Positions 7,149 to 14,548 of a stretch of 42,938 nucleotides of DNA are shown here, one piece after another. Position numbers and translations under genes: made by a program. The stretch is from Mycobacterium kyorinense (lineage in GTDB: Bacteria; Actinomycetota; Actinomycetes; Mycobacteriales; Mycobacteriaceae), in the NCBI RefSeq assembly GCF_002101735.1, contig NZ_LQPE01000171.1, positions 1 to 42,938 on the forward strand, read 5' to 3'. Below the pieces are notes generated by a model that worked only from the letters and a program-made list of their open reading frames with translations, did no database searches and was not told the origin of the DNA. The stretch's first letter is position 1. The number at the start of each line of letters is the position of its first letter.

Positions 7149-8539
7149 AGCTGCCGAAGGCTATTGCCGTTGCGACCGTTGTACTTACGCTGGCTGCCGC
7201 CGGTTGTGCAGCGCACAAAGCTGTACGCCGCAGCGCGCCGGCAACGCCGGCCGGCACCCCTGACTTCGCAGCGGTTTCCAAGCTGATGACCGATGCGATT
7301 GCAGCAGAGCGGCTGCCAGGTGCCGTGGTTGCGATCGGGCACGACGGCAAGGTCGTCTTCCATAAGGCTTTTGGCTCTCGCACGCTTGCCGGCGAACCGA
7401 TGACCGAGGACACGATCTTCGACCTGGCGTCGTTGACAAAGTGCCTCGCAACGGCGACCGCGGTCATGCAGCTGTACGAACAAGGCAAGGTTGCATTCGA
7501 CGATCCCGTGCAGAATTATCTGCCCGGCTTCAACACGACGAACGACCCGCAGCGCGCAAAGGTGACCGTGCGCATGCTGCTCACGAACACCTCCGGCGAA
7601 GCGATAGATGTCAACCTGCACGACCCGTGGGGACTCGGCCGAGCCGACAAAGCCGAAGGTATTCACCGCGCGCTCACCACGCCGCTGCAGTCGGGCCCCG
7701 GCGAGGTCTTCCGCTACTCCGACATCAACTACATACTGCTTGGTGCACTGCTCGAGAAGGTCACCGGCGAGGCAGAAGACGTCTACGTTCAGCGCAATGT
7801 CTTTGCGCCGCTTGGCATGACGGAAACCGGCTATCTACCGCCGGCCAAAGCATGCGGTCCGCACACGGTAAGAGGAGCGGCGATTGTCTGGGCCCCCGGG
7901 CCACAAGGGCGCTGTCCCGCCGGTACGTGGAGCACGAGTCTTTTGTCACGCATCGCACCGACTGCCATTGACGAGGAAAGCCGAGACGACCCGGTCAAGA
8001 ATCCCGACTATGGTCACCTGCTTCGCGGCACGGTGCATGACCCGACGGCGCGCCGCATGGGAGGAGTGGCCGGGAATGCCGGCGTGTTCTCGACGGCGCA
8101 CGACGTTGGCATCTACGCACAGGCCGTGCTTGACCGGCTCGCGGGCCGCCCGAGCGAATTCCCGCTGAAGCAAGCGACATTGGAGTTGATGACGACCCCG
8201 CAGCAGCCCGGCCACACCCCTGAACAAGTCGAGGCGGCGAACGACGCCGCCCGCCAAGTCGGCGCTCCGAAATATCCTGCGATCACGGGACAGAACCTGT
8301 TCGGCTTCGGCTGGGACATCGACACGCCTTTTTCCAAGCCGCGAGGCACGATCTTTCCCATCGGAAGTTTCGGCAACACAGGCTTTACCGGAACCTCGCT
8401 GTGGATGGACCCCGGCTCGGATACCTATGTCATCCTGCTCGCGAACTCAATCCTGATCCGAGGCAGTTCACCGATCTCGGATGTGCGCGGTGAAGTGGCG
8501 ACGGCGGCAGCGCAGGTCTTGCACCTGTACGGCAGCTGA
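7145..8539 (+). CDS. Serine hydrolase lipoprotein, class C beta-lactamase/PBP4B (YfeW)-like
   Basis: This 464-residue protein has a lipoprotein signal (basic start MKLPK, hydrophobic run, lipobox LAAAGC with Cys at ~21) and should sit on the outside of the membrane. The fold is beta-lactamase/esterase family VIII. The nucleophile motif is SLTK (Ser96, Lys99), the second motif is Y191-S-D, and a long VHDPTARRMGGVAGNAGVFS segment is typical of YfeW-like enzymes. Likely activity is a D,D-peptidase or esterase; no resistance role can be inferred. The start ATG overlaps the patatin stop (ATGA), so translation may be coupled. Direct repeats flank the gene, which suggests it was inserted at the end of the patatin gene. 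Confidence 0.82.
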   Translation: MKLPKAIAVATVVLTLAAAGCAAHKAVRRSAPATPAGTPDFAAVSKLMTDAIAAERLPGAVVAIGHDGKVVFHKAFGSRTLAGEPMTEDTIFDLASLTKCLATATAVMQLYEQGKVAFDDPVQNYLPGFNTTNDPQRAKVTVRMLLTNTSGEAIDVNLHDPWGLGRADKAEGIHRALTTPLQSGPGEVFRYSDINYILLGALLEKVTGEAEDVYVQRNVFAPLGMTETGYLPPAKACGPHTVRGAAIVWAPGPQGRCPAGTWSTSLLSRIAPTAIDEESRDDPVKNPDYGHLLRGTVHDPTARRMGGVAGNAGVFSTAHDVGIYAQAVLDRLAGRPSEFPLKQATLELMTTPQQPGHTPEQVEAANDAARQVGAPKYPAITGQNLFGFGWDIDTPFSKPRGTIFPIGSFGNTGFTGTSLWMDPGSDTYVILLANSILIRGSSPISDVRGEVATAAAQVLHLYGS

Positions 8540-8546
8540 CACGCCG

Positions 8547-8608
8547 GTGATGGCTGCGATGCAGGTTCCGACGAGTCGCGTTGCGCGTTGGCGAAGCCGG
8601 TTGACGTG
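8547..8608 (+). repeat. 62-bp direct repeat, copy 2 (orphan patatin C-terminus)
   Basis: This orphan copy of the patatin C-terminal coding end can be read as VMAAMQVPTSRVARWRSRLT. The stop of copy 1 (ACATGA) is replaced by ACGTGC, so it no longer terminates. It begins seven bases after the hydrolase stop. Confidence 0.8.
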
Positions 8609-8776
8609 CGGCGGACCTCAGCGGGTCGCGTCAAATTCTGGCGGACCTACTTCTGTCAGTGGCTGGCGCTTAGATGCAGTCATGGCCGTCGAGGTTGTAA
8701 TGCAGATACTTCGTACGAGGCGAGTTCGTCTCAAGCCAGGTGTGTCGCCAACCCGGCCGGTGTTCCGCCTGGCGTC

Positions 8777-8794
8777 TATATCGGTTCTGATATA
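8777..8794. promoter_or_regulatory. Operator-like inverted repeat upstream of higBA
   Basis: TATATC-GGTTCT-GATATA has perfect 6-bp arms and ends two bases before the toxin ATG. It is AT-rich in a GC-rich genome, so it may combine the -10 region of a leaderless promoter with the HigA operator. Confidence 0.5.
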
Positions 8795-8796
8795 AC

Positions 8797-9129
8797 ATGG
8801 ACATCGATCTGAAGCCCATCAGATGGCTGGGCACGACGCACGACGACATCCGCGAGCAACGTCCTGCCGTGCGATACGAGTTCGGCCAGCAGCTGCTGCG
8901 GGTGCAGATGGGCCTGATGCCCAACAACTACAAACCGATGAGCGCCGTGGGCTCGGGTGCATACGAGGTGCGAGTGCAAGATGCCGGGGGTATTGCGCGC
9001 CTGATGTACGTCGCGAAGTTCCATGACGCGATTTATGTACTTCACGTCTTCACGAAGAAGTCGCAGAAGACATCGAAGAGCGACATCGCTCTCGCCAGGA
9101 AACGCTATCGAGAGGCAAAACATGGCTGA
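8797..9129 (+). CDS. higB: HigB-type toxin, RelE/Gp49-like
   Basis: This 110-residue protein is of the Gp49-like HigB family, mRNA interferases acting on translated mRNA. The central beta strands YEVRVQDAGGIARLMYVAKF and the IYVLHVFTKKSQKTSKSDI segment are diagnostic. The basic residues after HVFTKK are those expected to hold RNA. The toxin precedes the antitoxin, the reverse of vapBC order and usual for higBA. The start ATG is only two bases from the operator-like palindrome, so the mRNA may be leaderless. It overlaps higA by eight bases. Confidence 0.85.
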   Translation: MDIDLKPIRWLGTTHDDIREQRPAVRYEFGQQLLRVQMGLMPNNYKPMSAVGSGAYEVRVQDAGGIARLMYVAKFHDAIYVLHVFTKKSQKTSKSDIALARKRYREAKHG

Positions 9130-9475
9130 CAGCGTGTTCTACGACCTCGCCGAAACCCCCGAGGAGGCGGCCAACCTCACCGCGCGCGGCCTGTTGATGA
9201 TCGCCATCGAGCAGCGAATCCGAGAAGAAGGATGGACGCAGACCGAAGCTGCCGCGCGTCTTCATGTCACCCAGCCCCGAATCTCCGATCTGCTGAACGG
9301 GAAAATCGGCAAGTTCAGTCTTGACGCGCTTGTCAACATGCTCGCACCAGTTGGGCTGACATTCGTTGTCCGACCGGTCGGCCGACCAGCGGTGCGGGCG
9401 GCGAAGAAGGTCAGGGGAGTCGCCCGGAACCGTTCAGCCAAGGCCACGTCGCGCAAAGCGCTGAGCAGGCGCTGA
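9122..9475 (+). CDS. higA: HigA-type antitoxin, XRE helix-turn-helix
   Basis: This 117-residue partner of the HigB-like toxin has a helix-turn-helix in residues ~40-75 (WTQTEAAARLHVTQPRISDL). The C-terminal 35 residues are very basic (Arg/Lys/Ala rich), which suggests extra non-specific nucleic-acid contact. ATG 9122 is chosen because it has GAGAGG upstream and gives the expected MADSVF start; the frame is open further upstream inside higB. It should repress the operon through the inverted repeat at 8777-8794. Confidence 0.85.
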   Translation: MADSVFYDLAETPEEAANLTARGLLMIAIEQRIREEGWTQTEAAARLHVTQPRISDLLNGKIGKFSLDALVNMLAPVGLTFVVRPVGRPAVRAAKKVRGVARNRSAKATSRKALSRR

Positions 9476-9543
9476 CGACGACGCCCCCGGCGTCGACGCA
9501 ATCACTTCTGCCACACGAATCTCTCGGCCGGCCGGTGCGCAAT

Positions 9544-9603
9544 TTGCCCGCCTCACAGCGACAACTCAACGCACACAACGGATTGTCGCTGTGAGGCGGG
9601 CAA
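9544..9603. repeat. Intergenic hairpin repeat, copy A (21-bp arms)
   Basis: The arms 9544-9564 and 9583-9603 are perfect 21-bp inverted copies (TTGCCCGCCTCACAGCGACAA and its complement, shown only here) around an 18-base loop. Outside the left arm, on the minus strand, a GTGGCAGAAGTG box lies at 9503-9514. Related core-plus-box units occur at 18598-18806. It lies between higA and a truncated vapC and could work as a terminator for higBA; the resemblance to distant copies argues for a dispersed repeat. Confidence 0.7.
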
Positions 9604-9635
9604 TTTGCATAGTGGTCCCGGGCCGTGACTATTGA

Positions 9636-9911
9636 GACTGGTGTGACGCGTACGCAGGATCCCGCTGCCAAGCCGACCGTGTGGAGCGACATCTGCGCGC
9701 CTTCCCGATCCTTCGCCTGGCGGACCTCGATGATTTCCTACTGGCGGCCAAGCTGTATCGCGCGGCGCGCCGTGCCGGCGTGACGATTCGCAAAACACTC
9801 GACTATCTGATCGCCGCACCCTGTGTGCGTACCGGTGCCCCGCTGTCGCACGCCGACCAGGGCTTCGACCACCTTGCCAGCTGTACATCGCTTCGAATCT
9901 GGGCGGGCTGA
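9636..9911 (+). pseudogene. vapC: Truncated VapC (PIN) toxin, N-terminus missing
   Basis: From GTG 9681, about 76 residues match the C-terminal half of a PIN toxin: FPILRLADLDDFLLAAKLY, GVTIRKTLDYLIAAP with one catalytic Asp, and LSHADQGFDHLA with the last. The expected N-terminal D-T-S and the central Glu segment are missing. The frame closes upstream at 9633 (TGA), 30 bases right of the hairpin repeat. No antitoxin gene precedes it. A nuclease cannot be built from this fragment. The break next to the repeat suggests the repeat or its insertion removed the 5' half. Confidence 0.75.
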
Positions 9912-9944
9912 GGGCGGCGGGATTTCGGGCTGAAAAGCCTGACG

Positions 9945-10112
9945 CTACAGCCCCAGAGCGGCGCGCAACCGGTCGACGTCCATACCCCCACGGGCCGCTG
10001 CGTCGGACGGGAAGCTGTCCAGCAGCTTGACCAGGTCACCGCGCCGCGTCGGGTCATCGGCGGCCTGCCGCGGCGTGTGGCCGTCGAGCGCCCGCAGCGG
10101 TTGATCGAGCCA
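9945..10112 (-). pseudogene. Cut-off C-terminus of the SEC-C protein
   Basis: In the same frame, directly after the TAG at 10113-10115, 55 more sense codons follow and end in TAG at 9945-9947. They read WLDQPLRALDGHTPRQAADD, then a DPTRRGDLVKLLDSFP stretch and DRLRAALGL. This is protein-like sequence with a W-x3-P-x3-LDGxTPRxAA pattern, not random read-through. It is best explained as the original C-terminus of the upstream gene. Confidence 0.7.
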
Positions 10113-12440
10113 CTAGACCTCGTAGCCGCGGATGAATTCCTCAAGGGCCGCAGCGACTTTGGCGTCGTCGGGATCGAGGTCGTCCTCGTCGGTGAGATCG
10201 AACTCCTCGGCCAGCTCGGCGGCGTCACGCGCGTCGCGCACCGGACGGCGGAAATCGTCGAGCACCTTCATCTCGGGATCCAGACGTGCCAGCGTGGCCA
10301 GAACGCGATCCATGCGCCTTTCGCTGCTGGTCGCTACCTCCAGCGTGCTGCCCTCGAGACTCAACGAGGCCCGAAGCCGCTGCATGCCTTCGACTTCCAC
10401 GTGCTCGAACCACTGCGGCTCGTCGTCGTCGACGCGATCGTAGGTGTCGTCCAGCGCCGCCTGCATCCGGTCCGGATCGCTGACGCGCACGGTGGCCTCG
10501 CAGATGGCCAGCGGATCGCCCTCGGCGTTGATCAGCGTGGCCGGTGCGAACCGGCGGCTCAGCTCCGCCACCAACGTCGCCGGGTCGGGTTCGGTGTCGA
10601 GCAGGTCGATCATCCGGTCACGCTCATGCAGCGCAACGGGTTCCAGCCCGCCGAAGAACTGCATGGTGTCGTCCCCGACGGGTACCGGGCGTGCGCAGGT
10701 CAGCTGCCCGGGCTTCAGCTGGCGGCTGGCCGTGCGCTCCTGCACCTCCTGGGTGTCGCCGGTACGCACGTCGCGCAGCGTTACGTTGAGGCCCGGTTGC
10801 ACCCGTTCGACCTCGAACACCGACCGCTCCGCCAGCAGCCACTGCTCGGCGAGCAGCCGCTCGTCGTCGGGCAGCAGCGATCCGCGCACCTCCAGGAAAT
10901 CCTCGAACGCGCCGCCCTCGAACAGCACCGCGTCCATCACAAGCGGGTCGTCCATTGTCGCCCGCACGGCCTCGAGGTCACCGTCGACGTAGCGGCAACG
11001 TTCGTACGACACCTCGGCCAGCAGATCGCCCCAGCCGCTCAGCGCATGCTGGATCGCCTTCGCGTACAGCCAGCGCACCCGCTGGGGGAGCGGCAGCTGC
11101 TCGCGGCCCAAATGGCATTTCTTGTACTTGCGCCCAGAACCGCACCAGCACAACTCATTTCGGCCGACATCGCTGCGCGGCTCGGCCCGGTGCTGCTCCA
11201 GCAGTTCCACCAGGGGGTCGTCCGGGTCGGCGCCGGCTCGGCGCAACAACGCCAAACCCCGCTCGGCGTCGCCGCGATCGGAGGCGATGCGCGCCAGATC
11301 GAACAACGGCAGCGGCCAATCCGGATCCATCGACTCCGCTGCCAAGAACTCGCGTTCGGCCGCCTCGACGTCGCCGATGCGCTCCAGCGCCACCGCGCGC
11401 AGCCAGCGGCACGCCACCCGCGCCGGTCGCGGCACCGTGGGCTCCAGCAGTTCAGCGAGCATGCCCAGCGCGGCGGCCCCGTCGTCGTACATGTCGACGG
11501 TCTCGGTCACCAACAGCTCAGCCAGCTGAGGATCGGCAAGCACGGCGCCGATCTCGCCAACCGATGCGGGCAACTCAGGTGACTGCTCCGCATCGAGCAG
11601 CTGCGCTATTCCTTGATACAGCTCGATCAGTGTGTACAGCGCGGCCGCGTCATCGATGTCGAGGTCGTGAAGCTTGGCCAGCATTTCGCAGCGCTGCTCG
11701 AAACGCCAACGGTCGAAATCGAATCCGGCCACTGCCACGCAATCCAGGCTGCGTGCCAGACCATAGTCGTCGATGATCTCGGACAGCGGTGGCAGCGGCT
11801 CGGCGAACCAAGCCGGGTCTTCCGCGCACATAGTCCATACCGCCGCGTTGAGGTAGGTGGGCTCGTCGGCGTCGAGCATCGCGACCAGTCGCTCGCCCAC
11901 CGGGGAACTGGCGGTCTCGCTGATACGCTCGACCGCGAGTCCCTGCTCGGTCAGCCGCACGCTGACCAGATCCCCTTCGGTCACGCCCAACCCCGCCAGC
12001 GTGCCCGGGGCCAACAGCAGGGCACCGCCCTCGGTGATCGCCTCGTCCGGGATGCCGCGCTCCTCGAGCAGCTCGTCGTCGTAGTCGGGCATTACGACTC
12101 GTGCTGGCGACCCGTCGGCGAACCGCTGCTCGTACTCGCACAGTGTGGTGATCGGCTCCAGATCCGGGCAGACGTTGAGAATGTCGTGGGCCAACTCGTC
12201 TGCGCTCAGCCGGTGGGTGAGCACCCGCCCGGGCAGCACCGTCGGCAGCCACACCCATCGCTCGTCGACCAATTGTCTTGCCGGGAACTCGATTTCGAGT
12301 TGAGGCTGCTGGAGTACGGCATCCGGGTCGGCGACCCCGCGCTCGCGCAGCCGTCGTGCGATGTCGTCCTGGGGTAGTGGGCCGTGTTCGGTCAGAATTC
12401 CCGCGAGTGTTTCGCCGGATGCATCAGCCACGCCGACCAC
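10113..12440 (-). CDS. SEC-C motif protein, ended early by an in-frame amber codon
   Basis: This large acidic protein of unknown role has about 775 residues from GTG 12440 (GTG 12431, giving MADASGETLAGIL, is also possible). The N-terminal part has an LPQDDIARRLRERGV helix-turn-helix-like segment. The middle has TPR-like helices (LPLFDLARIASDRGDAERGL). A zinc-binding SEC-C motif follows as GRNELCWCGSGRKYKKCHLG, about residue 430-450. SEC-C motifs bind Zn and are found in SecA tails and many uncharacterised proteins. The TAG at 10113 removes a conserved-looking 55-residue tail that continues in frame to 9945. Loss of the tail may leave a working protein or a dead one. Confidence 0.7.
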   Translation of the reverse strand: MVGVADASGETLAGILTEHGPLPQDDIARRLRERGVADPDAVLQQPQLEIEFPARQLVDERWVWLPTVLPGRVLTHRLSADELAHDILNVCPDLEPITTLCEYEQRFADGSPARVVMPDYDDELLEERGIPDEAITEGGALLLAPGTLAGLGVTEGDLVSVRLTEQGLAVERISETASSPVGERLVAMLDADEPTYLNAAVWTMCAEDPAWFAEPLPPLSEIIDDYGLARSLDCVAVAGFDFDRWRFEQRCEMLAKLHDLDIDDAAALYTLIELYQGIAQLLDAEQSPELPASVGEIGAVLADPQLAELLVTETVDMYDDGAAALGMLAELLEPTVPRPARVACRWLRAVALERIGDVEAAEREFLAAESMDPDWPLPLFDLARIASDRGDAERGLALLRRAGADPDDPLVELLEQHRAEPRSDVGRNELCWCGSGRKYKKCHLGREQLPLPQRVRWLYAKAIQHALSGWGDLLAEVSYERCRYVDGDLEAVRATMDDPLVMDAVLFEGGAFEDFLEVRGSLLPDDERLLAEQWLLAERSVFEVERVQPGLNVTLRDVRTGDTQEVQERTASRQLKPGQLTCARPVPVGDDTMQFFGGLEPVALHERDRMIDLLDTEPDPATLVAELSRRFAPATLINAEGDPLAICEATVRVSDPDRMQAALDDTYDRVDDDEPQWFEHVEVEGMQRLRASLSLEGSTLEVATSSERRMDRVLATLARLDPEMKVLDDFRRPVRDARDAAELAEEFDLTDEDDLDPDDAKVAAALEEFIRGYEV

Positions 12441-12583
12441 CCTATTCCGCGAGTGGCTCAACGGCGAGATCCGAAACGAACCCACTTGTGGATCGAGGCT
12501 GCATTCGTGTCGGACCCCTGGAGGACACTCCTCATAGTGGGCGCGACCTCGAAGGTCACGCCAGCCGGAATTTGGGGGGCGAC

Positions 12584-13573
12584 ATGGGTAACAGGGCGAA
12601 CTTCGTCATTGTCAAAGATCAGGATTGGCAGCTCTACTACTCGCACTGGGCGGGCTGCAGGATACTCGATGCGCTGATCGGCGGGCCGGACCTGGCGCTG
12701 CGGTACGCGCAGTCGCTGCGGAAATGCACCAAAATTGAGTGGGCCGATCCGATCTGGGCCGACGGCGGCGCGGTGGTGGATCTCGATCGCCGCCGGGTGC
12801 TGTTCTTCGGCGACGAATTTATGGTGGAGATGGCCGAGCGCCGCGCCATGATGAATGTGCTGGCCAGGGTGTGGCGCGGCTACGCAATTTGCTGGGCGTA
12901 CGACGGAACCACCGAACTTGCGGAATACGTGGGAGCCGAGTTGCCGCCTCACTCTTGGGACAAGCAGCCCAAACTTCGGCTGTCCCGCGACCGAAATGCG
13001 TTGTGCCATCTTGTTTCCGTGATCAACGACGCGGGAGAAATTCGGATGTGGCCGCTGTGGTGGCACCTCAGTAAGGCATGGCATGGGCCCGCGTTGCTGG
13101 ACAAGCTGCCCGGCCGTGGTGTTCGTCGCCTGACCCTCGGCAAGATTCCGGAAGGCGGCGTCCATATCGACGTTCCTCGGAAAACGTTGGGAGCCTGGCA
13201 AACCGCCGACACGATGGGCTTTTTCCAAGCGCTGCCGAACCTATGGCGTGGGTGGCAGACAGAGCGTTGGGACGATCGGTTCGAGGAACAAGCCTTGCGA
13301 TGCAAGGGCGCCCTGCGGCTACCCGAAGTCGACTTGGCCGCCGGCATCGACAGCGCCCAGACGTGGATCCACAGCAGGGTGTTCCAAAGCTTCGCCGACA
13401 GTCCGCCAGGGCACATCGCCCAACTGGCGAACATCCTGGCACCTCTGGTCCCGGGCCTCGCGGTCAGCGACGATGCGCTCGCCGACCGTGGGGTCCGTCC
13501 AACGGCGGCCGAGTGGGCCCGCTTCATCGACGCGTGCAGCTGGGTACGAACCGGCCAGGCTGCATCGGCCTGA
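12584..13573 (+). CDS. Conserved hypothetical protein (MGNRANFVIV type)
   Basis: This 329-residue soluble protein is rich in Trp (WADPIWADGG, RMWPLWWHLSK, LWRGWQTERW). I see no signal peptide, membrane segment or known catalytic motif. The start MGNRANFVIVKDQDWQLYYS with SHWAGCRILDALIGGP resembles actinobacterial hypothetical proteins that I remember without a function. ATG 12584 is chosen for its G-run (GGGGGG) five bases upstream and the conserved start. It is divergent from the SEC-C gene, and the ~140-bp gap between them must hold both promoters. Confidence 0.7.
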   Translation: MGNRANFVIVKDQDWQLYYSHWAGCRILDALIGGPDLALRYAQSLRKCTKIEWADPIWADGGAVVDLDRRRVLFFGDEFMVEMAERRAMMNVLARVWRGYAICWAYDGTTELAEYVGAELPPHSWDKQPKLRLSRDRNALCHLVSVINDAGEIRMWPLWWHLSKAWHGPALLDKLPGRGVRRLTLGKIPEGGVHIDVPRKTLGAWQTADTMGFFQALPNLWRGWQTERWDDRFEEQALRCKGALRLPEVDLAAGIDSAQTWIHSRVFQSFADSPPGHIAQLANILAPLVPGLAVSDDALADRGVRPTAAEWARFIDACSWVRTGQAASA

Positions 13574-13591
13574 GGCGGGGCAGCGGCGTCT

Positions 13592-13619
13592 GCATCTGCG
13601 CATCATGATGCAACGATGC
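13592..13619. promoter_or_regulatory. Nested palindrome upstream of the RHH-type vapBC
   Basis: A perfect 12-bp palindrome GCATCATGATGC (13600-13611) is framed symmetrically by GCATC (13592-13596) and GATGC (13615-13619), each three bases away. All four half-sites share GCATC/GATGC. This suits cooperative binding by a ribbon-helix-helix dimer pair. It covers the ATG at 13616, which favours GTG 13631 as the start. Confidence 0.6.
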
Positions 13620-13630
13620 TAGAATTGGGT

Positions 13631-13858
13631 GTGCGTACGACCATTGACCTCCCGGATGACCTGCATAAGCAGGCGCTCGCGATCGCACGCGACACTCACC
13701 GCACGTTGAGCGAAACTGTCGCCGACCTCATCCGACGGGGCTTGAGCGCCGGCAGCACGGCTGCGGTCTCCATAGACTCCAGAACCGGCCTACCGCTGGT
13801 GAGCGTCGGGACCGTGGTGACCTCTGAAGACGTGCGCGCATTGGAGGATGAGGAATGA
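13631..13858 (+). CDS. vapB: VapB antitoxin, ribbon-helix-helix type
   Basis: This protein has about 75 residues. The N-terminus RTTIDLPDDLHKQALAIARD is the DNA-binding strand and first helix of a ribbon-helix-helix domain, followed by LSETVADLIRRGL. The acidic C-terminus (TSEDVRALEDEE) should bind the toxin. GTG 13631 is preferred, because family members begin M-R-T-T-I and because ATG 13616 lies inside the nested palindrome; with ATG the protein would gain five residues. The stop overlaps vapC (ATGA). Confidence 0.8.
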   Translation: MRTTIDLPDDLHKQALAIARDTHRTLSETVADLIRRGLSAGSTAAVSIDSRTGLPLVSVGTVVTSEDVRALEDEE

Positions 13859-14256
13859 CGGCGCTGCTCGACGCGAATGTTCTCATCGCGCTGGTCGTTA
13901 CCGAGCATGTTCATCATGACGCCGCCGCGGAATGGCTATCGGCATCGAACACAGAATTTGCGACGTGTCCGATCACGCAAGGAAGTCTCGTCCGATTCCT
14001 GCTGCGGACCGGACAATCGACCTCCACTGCGCGCGATGTCGTCAGCGCAATCGGGAAGGCTGATCGCCACGAGTTTTGGCCTGACAGTGTCTCTTTCGCC
14101 GATGTAGAGCTCAGTGGGGTGGTCGGCCACCGCCAGGTAACAGATGCGTACCTTGCTGAGCTCGCACGAGGCCGCAACGGGCAGCTGGCGACTCTCGATA
14201 GCGGCCTCGCCCACCTGCACAGCGATGTCGCGGTGCTGATTCCTACCGCAATCTGA
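13855..14256 (+). CDS. vapC: VapC toxin, PIN domain
   Basis: This 133-residue PIN ribonuclease has Asp6 in LLDANVLIALV, Asp in VTDAYLAELA and Asp in LATLDSGLAHL as metal ligands. At the usual central Glu position it reads CPITQGSLVRFLL, with Gln instead of Glu. A similar Gln occurs, as I recall, in part of this VapC subgroup, so activity cannot be excluded. The HVHHDAAAEWL segment after strand 1 is typical of the group. Translation is coupled to vapB by ATGA. Confidence 0.83.
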   Translation: MTALLDANVLIALVVTEHVHHDAAAEWLSASNTEFATCPITQGSLVRFLLRTGQSTSTARDVVSAIGKADRHEFWPDSVSFADVELSGVVGHRQVTDAYLAELARGRNGQLATLDSGLAHLHSDVAVLIPTAI

Positions 14257-14271
14257 TGCCAGTCGATCGGC

Positions 14272-14299
14272 GGTACCATAGACAAGGTAGAAAGGTACC
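14272..14299. promoter_or_regulatory. Paired GGTACC sites before the vapBC30-like operon
   Basis: Two GGTACC palindromes (14272-14277 and 14294-14299) are separated by 16 bases and end three bases before the vapB GTG. They probably form the operator. The short gap also has to carry the ribosome binding site (AGAAAGG), so repressor binding would block initiation. Confidence 0.45.
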
Positions 14300-14302
14300 A
14301 GC

Positions 14303-14548
14303 GTGGCGTTGAACATCAAAGATCCGTCGGTCCACGAAGCCGTCAAGGAGATCGCGAAAATCACCGGTGAGTCCCAGGCGCAGGCCGTGGCAACCGCCGT
14401 GAACGAGCGTCTCGCCAGATTGCAGAGAGACGATCTCGCGGCCCGGCTTCTGGCTGTTGGCCGCAAGACTGCGAGTCGGATGAGTCCAGATGCGAAGCGG
14501 CTTGACCACGCCGACCTCCTCTACGACGAGCGAGGGCTTCCAGCTTGA
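14303..14548 (+). CDS. vapB: VapB antitoxin, VapB30-like (Rv0623 family)
   Basis: This 81-residue antitoxin begins MALNIKDPSVHEAV, with a helix KITGESQAQAVATAVNERL, and ends LDHADLLYDERGLPA. That tail matches the YDERGLPA ending I know from VapB30. It should bind its own promoter through the N-terminal region and hold VapC through the tail. The start is GTG 14303 with AGAAAGG upstream. It overlaps the toxin start (TTGA). The pair sits directly upstream of a TVP38-type gene as in M. tuberculosis, which supports orthology to Rv0623. Confidence 0.83.
   Translation: MALNIKDPSVHEAVKEIAKITGESQAQAVATAVNERLARLQRDDLAARLLAVGRKTASRMSPDAKRLDHADLLYDERGLPA

Noticed and set aside
7086..8608. Insertion sequence carrying the serine hydrolase.
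   Set aside because: No transposase and no terminal inverted repeats; the flanking repeats are coding sequence of the patatin gene, far longer than a target duplication.
9494..9625. Possible CRISPR or phage attachment site because of repeats.
   Set aside because: There is no array of direct repeats with regular spacers, no cas or integrase gene, and the repeats are inverted.
10113..10115. Recoding of the amber codon (pyrrolysine or programmed read-through).
   Set aside because: Nothing in the window supports pyrrolysine use, which is not expected in mycobacteria, and no recoding signal is evident; a nonsense mutation is simpler.
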